Assembly: GCA_003136795.1 (NCBI GenBank)
Contig: PLDP01000133.1
Coordinates: 12,479-18,216, forward strand
Length of the DNA: 5,738 nucleotides
From: Actinomycetota bacterium
Lineage (GTDB): Bacteria; Actinomycetota; Thermoleophilia; Gaiellales; Gaiellaceae
Direction: 5' to 3'
Shown piece after piece: positions 4,866 through 5,738 of the stretch; positions within the stretch are counted from its first letter, which is position 1, and every line of letters starts with the position of its first letter. Made by a program: the position numbers and the translations under genes. The notes under the pieces are model-generated. The model searched no databases, had not been told where the DNA came from, and saw only the letters and a program-made list of their open reading frames with translations.

Positions 4866-5738
4866 TCAGCCGAGCAACGAAGTGGGCGCGAACCGGAACG
4901 TCGTCGCCTGTCCGGTTGTCAGCGGCACGAGCGCGCCCGCCGCCTGGAGAGCGACGCCGCCGAAGAAGAAGCCGCGGCCGGCGCGGGCGACGATGCGGTC
5001 GGAGCCGTTCGAGAGCCGGACCGCGTGCACGGCCTTGTTCGCGCCGAGGTAGATGGCGTAGCGCCCGTATCCGGCGAGTCCCGCGGTCCAGCTCGCGGCC
5101 GCGAGCCGCCAGTCGTGGACGAGGCCGCCTCGAAGGCCGTAGACGACGAGCCGCTTGTCGCGGGTTCGGACGACGACCCGGTTCGAGGTGAGCGCGATCG
5201 ACGCCGCCTTCGCGGGAATCGTCGCGAGCCTCGCGCCGACGTCGGTGAACACGGCGACGCTGCCGTCGGCCTGGCGAACCGCGAGGTGCCCGTTCGCAGC
5301 CGCGACCTCCTGCGGAGCGGAGACGCCGGCGAGGTCGGCCACGCGGATGCCTCGCGCACCGGAGATCCGGTACAGCTGTACGCCACCGGCCGGGGCGACT
5401 GCGAGGTAGCCGAGGAACGTGCCGTCCCCGGCGAGCAGGATTGGTGTCGAGCCGGTTGTGACCTGCGCGCCGCCGCCGCGGCTCGAGACGACATCGACGC
5501 TGTACGAGCTGGTGGTGTTGCCGACAGCGCTCTCGAGGCAGGCCCACGTCCCGTCCGGGCCGGCGGCGAGCGCGTCGATCTCCTCCTCGCCGATCGGCGG
5601 CGTGGTGCGGAGAGCGCGGGGTGTCGCCGAGCCGTACGGCTGTGTCCAGAGATAGCCTCGTCGACCACCGGCGGAGGTCGCGACGAACGCCAGCCGCGAG
5701 CCCGCGCTCGCCCAGGCGGTTAGCCCGGTCAGCTTCAC
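4866..5738 (-). CDS. WD40/TolB-like beta-propeller protein (partial, N-terminus outside the window)
   Basis: 290 codons are open to the window edge. A GTG falls exactly on the last three bases, but with no visible upstream sequence this is more likely an internal codon; the true start is probably further right. The protein consists of repeated blade-like units of about 35-45 residues: LTAWASAGSRLAFVAT, IDALAAGPDGTWACLE, LLAGDGTFLGYLAVAP, EVAAANGHLAVRQADGSVAV, SIALTSNRVVVRTRDKRLVV, GLAGYGRYAIYLGANKAVHA and FFGGVALQAAGALVPL. These fit a six- or seven-bladed propeller of the WD40-like/TolB kind, usually secreted or periplasm-facing. No catalytic residues are recognisable and no function is assigned. 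It ends in TGA, 12 bases before the 102-residue beta-sandwich ORF in the same frame and on the same strand as sufS. Propeller fold is inferred from the repeat pattern; the coding call is supported by strongly G/C-rich third positions. Confidence 0.78.
   Translation of the reverse strand: MKLTGLTAWASAGSRLAFVATSAGGRRGYLWTQPYGSATPRALRTTPPIGEEEIDALAAGPDGTWACLESAVGNTTSSYSVDVVSSRGGGAQVTTGSTPILLAGDGTFLGYLAVAPAGGVQLYRISGARGIRVADLAGVSAPQEVAAANGHLAVRQADGSVAVFTDVGARLATIPAKAASIALTSNRVVVRTRDKRLVVYGLRGGLVHDWRLAAASWTAGLAGYGRYAIYLGANKAVHAVRLSNGSDRIVARAGRGFFFGGVALQAAGALVPLTTGQATTFRFAPTSLLG

Noticed and set aside
4656..5723. Plus-strand open frame opposite the propeller ORF
   Set aside because: Translation is dominated by R, A, D and E without domain signal; the minus strand has repeated propeller-like blades and better codon third positions.

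Overview
This is a GC-rich window with strongly G/C-ending codons. Several genes point to a high-GC actinobacterium. The dCTP deaminase closely resembles the bifunctional mycobacterial type, and the SufS-SufU pair lies next to a small Rieske ferredoxin. A deep-branching lineage such as Thermoleophilia is plausible, but that is inference. No mobile element, CRISPR array, tRNA or rRNA gene was found.

Left part, plus strand (1-1766). The C-terminal end of an alpha-glucan phosphorylase is followed after 52 bases by dcd (dCTP deaminase, probably dUMP-forming). dcd overlaps the next gene by four bases (GTGA); that gene encodes an NDUFA9-like NAD(P)-binding epimerase-fold protein. A perfect 10-bp GC-rich hairpin follows the epimerase stop.

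Middle (1734-1971). About 240 bases carry no convincing gene but are highly structured. Read on the minus strand they begin with an extended Shine-Dalgarno-like tract. This tract could pair over 19 positions, three of them G-U, with the 3' end of an actinobacterial 16S rRNA. It is followed by a long-range helix with a possible pseudoknot, and then by the GC-rich hairpin with a TTTT run. This is the best candidate in the window for an undescribed element, either a small RNA or a leader with a small ORF.

Right part, minus strand (1972-5738), transcribed right to left: a beta-propeller protein cut by the window edge, a small beta-sandwich protein, sufS, sufU, a Rieske-type ferredoxin and tag (3-methyladenine DNA glycosylase I). 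All junctions are short: 12, 13, -4, 3 and -4 bases, so one operon is likely, at least from sufS to tag. SufS would mobilise cysteine sulfur and pass it to SufU for Fe-S assembly. The Rieske protein is a natural Fe-S client, and Tag is a co-transcribed base-excision repair enzyme. Points of interest are a tag gene whose only full-length start is ATA, overlapping the Rieske stop as ATAG; a SufU that lacks the usual insertion; and a single in-frame TGA between the propeller and the beta-sandwich ORFs.
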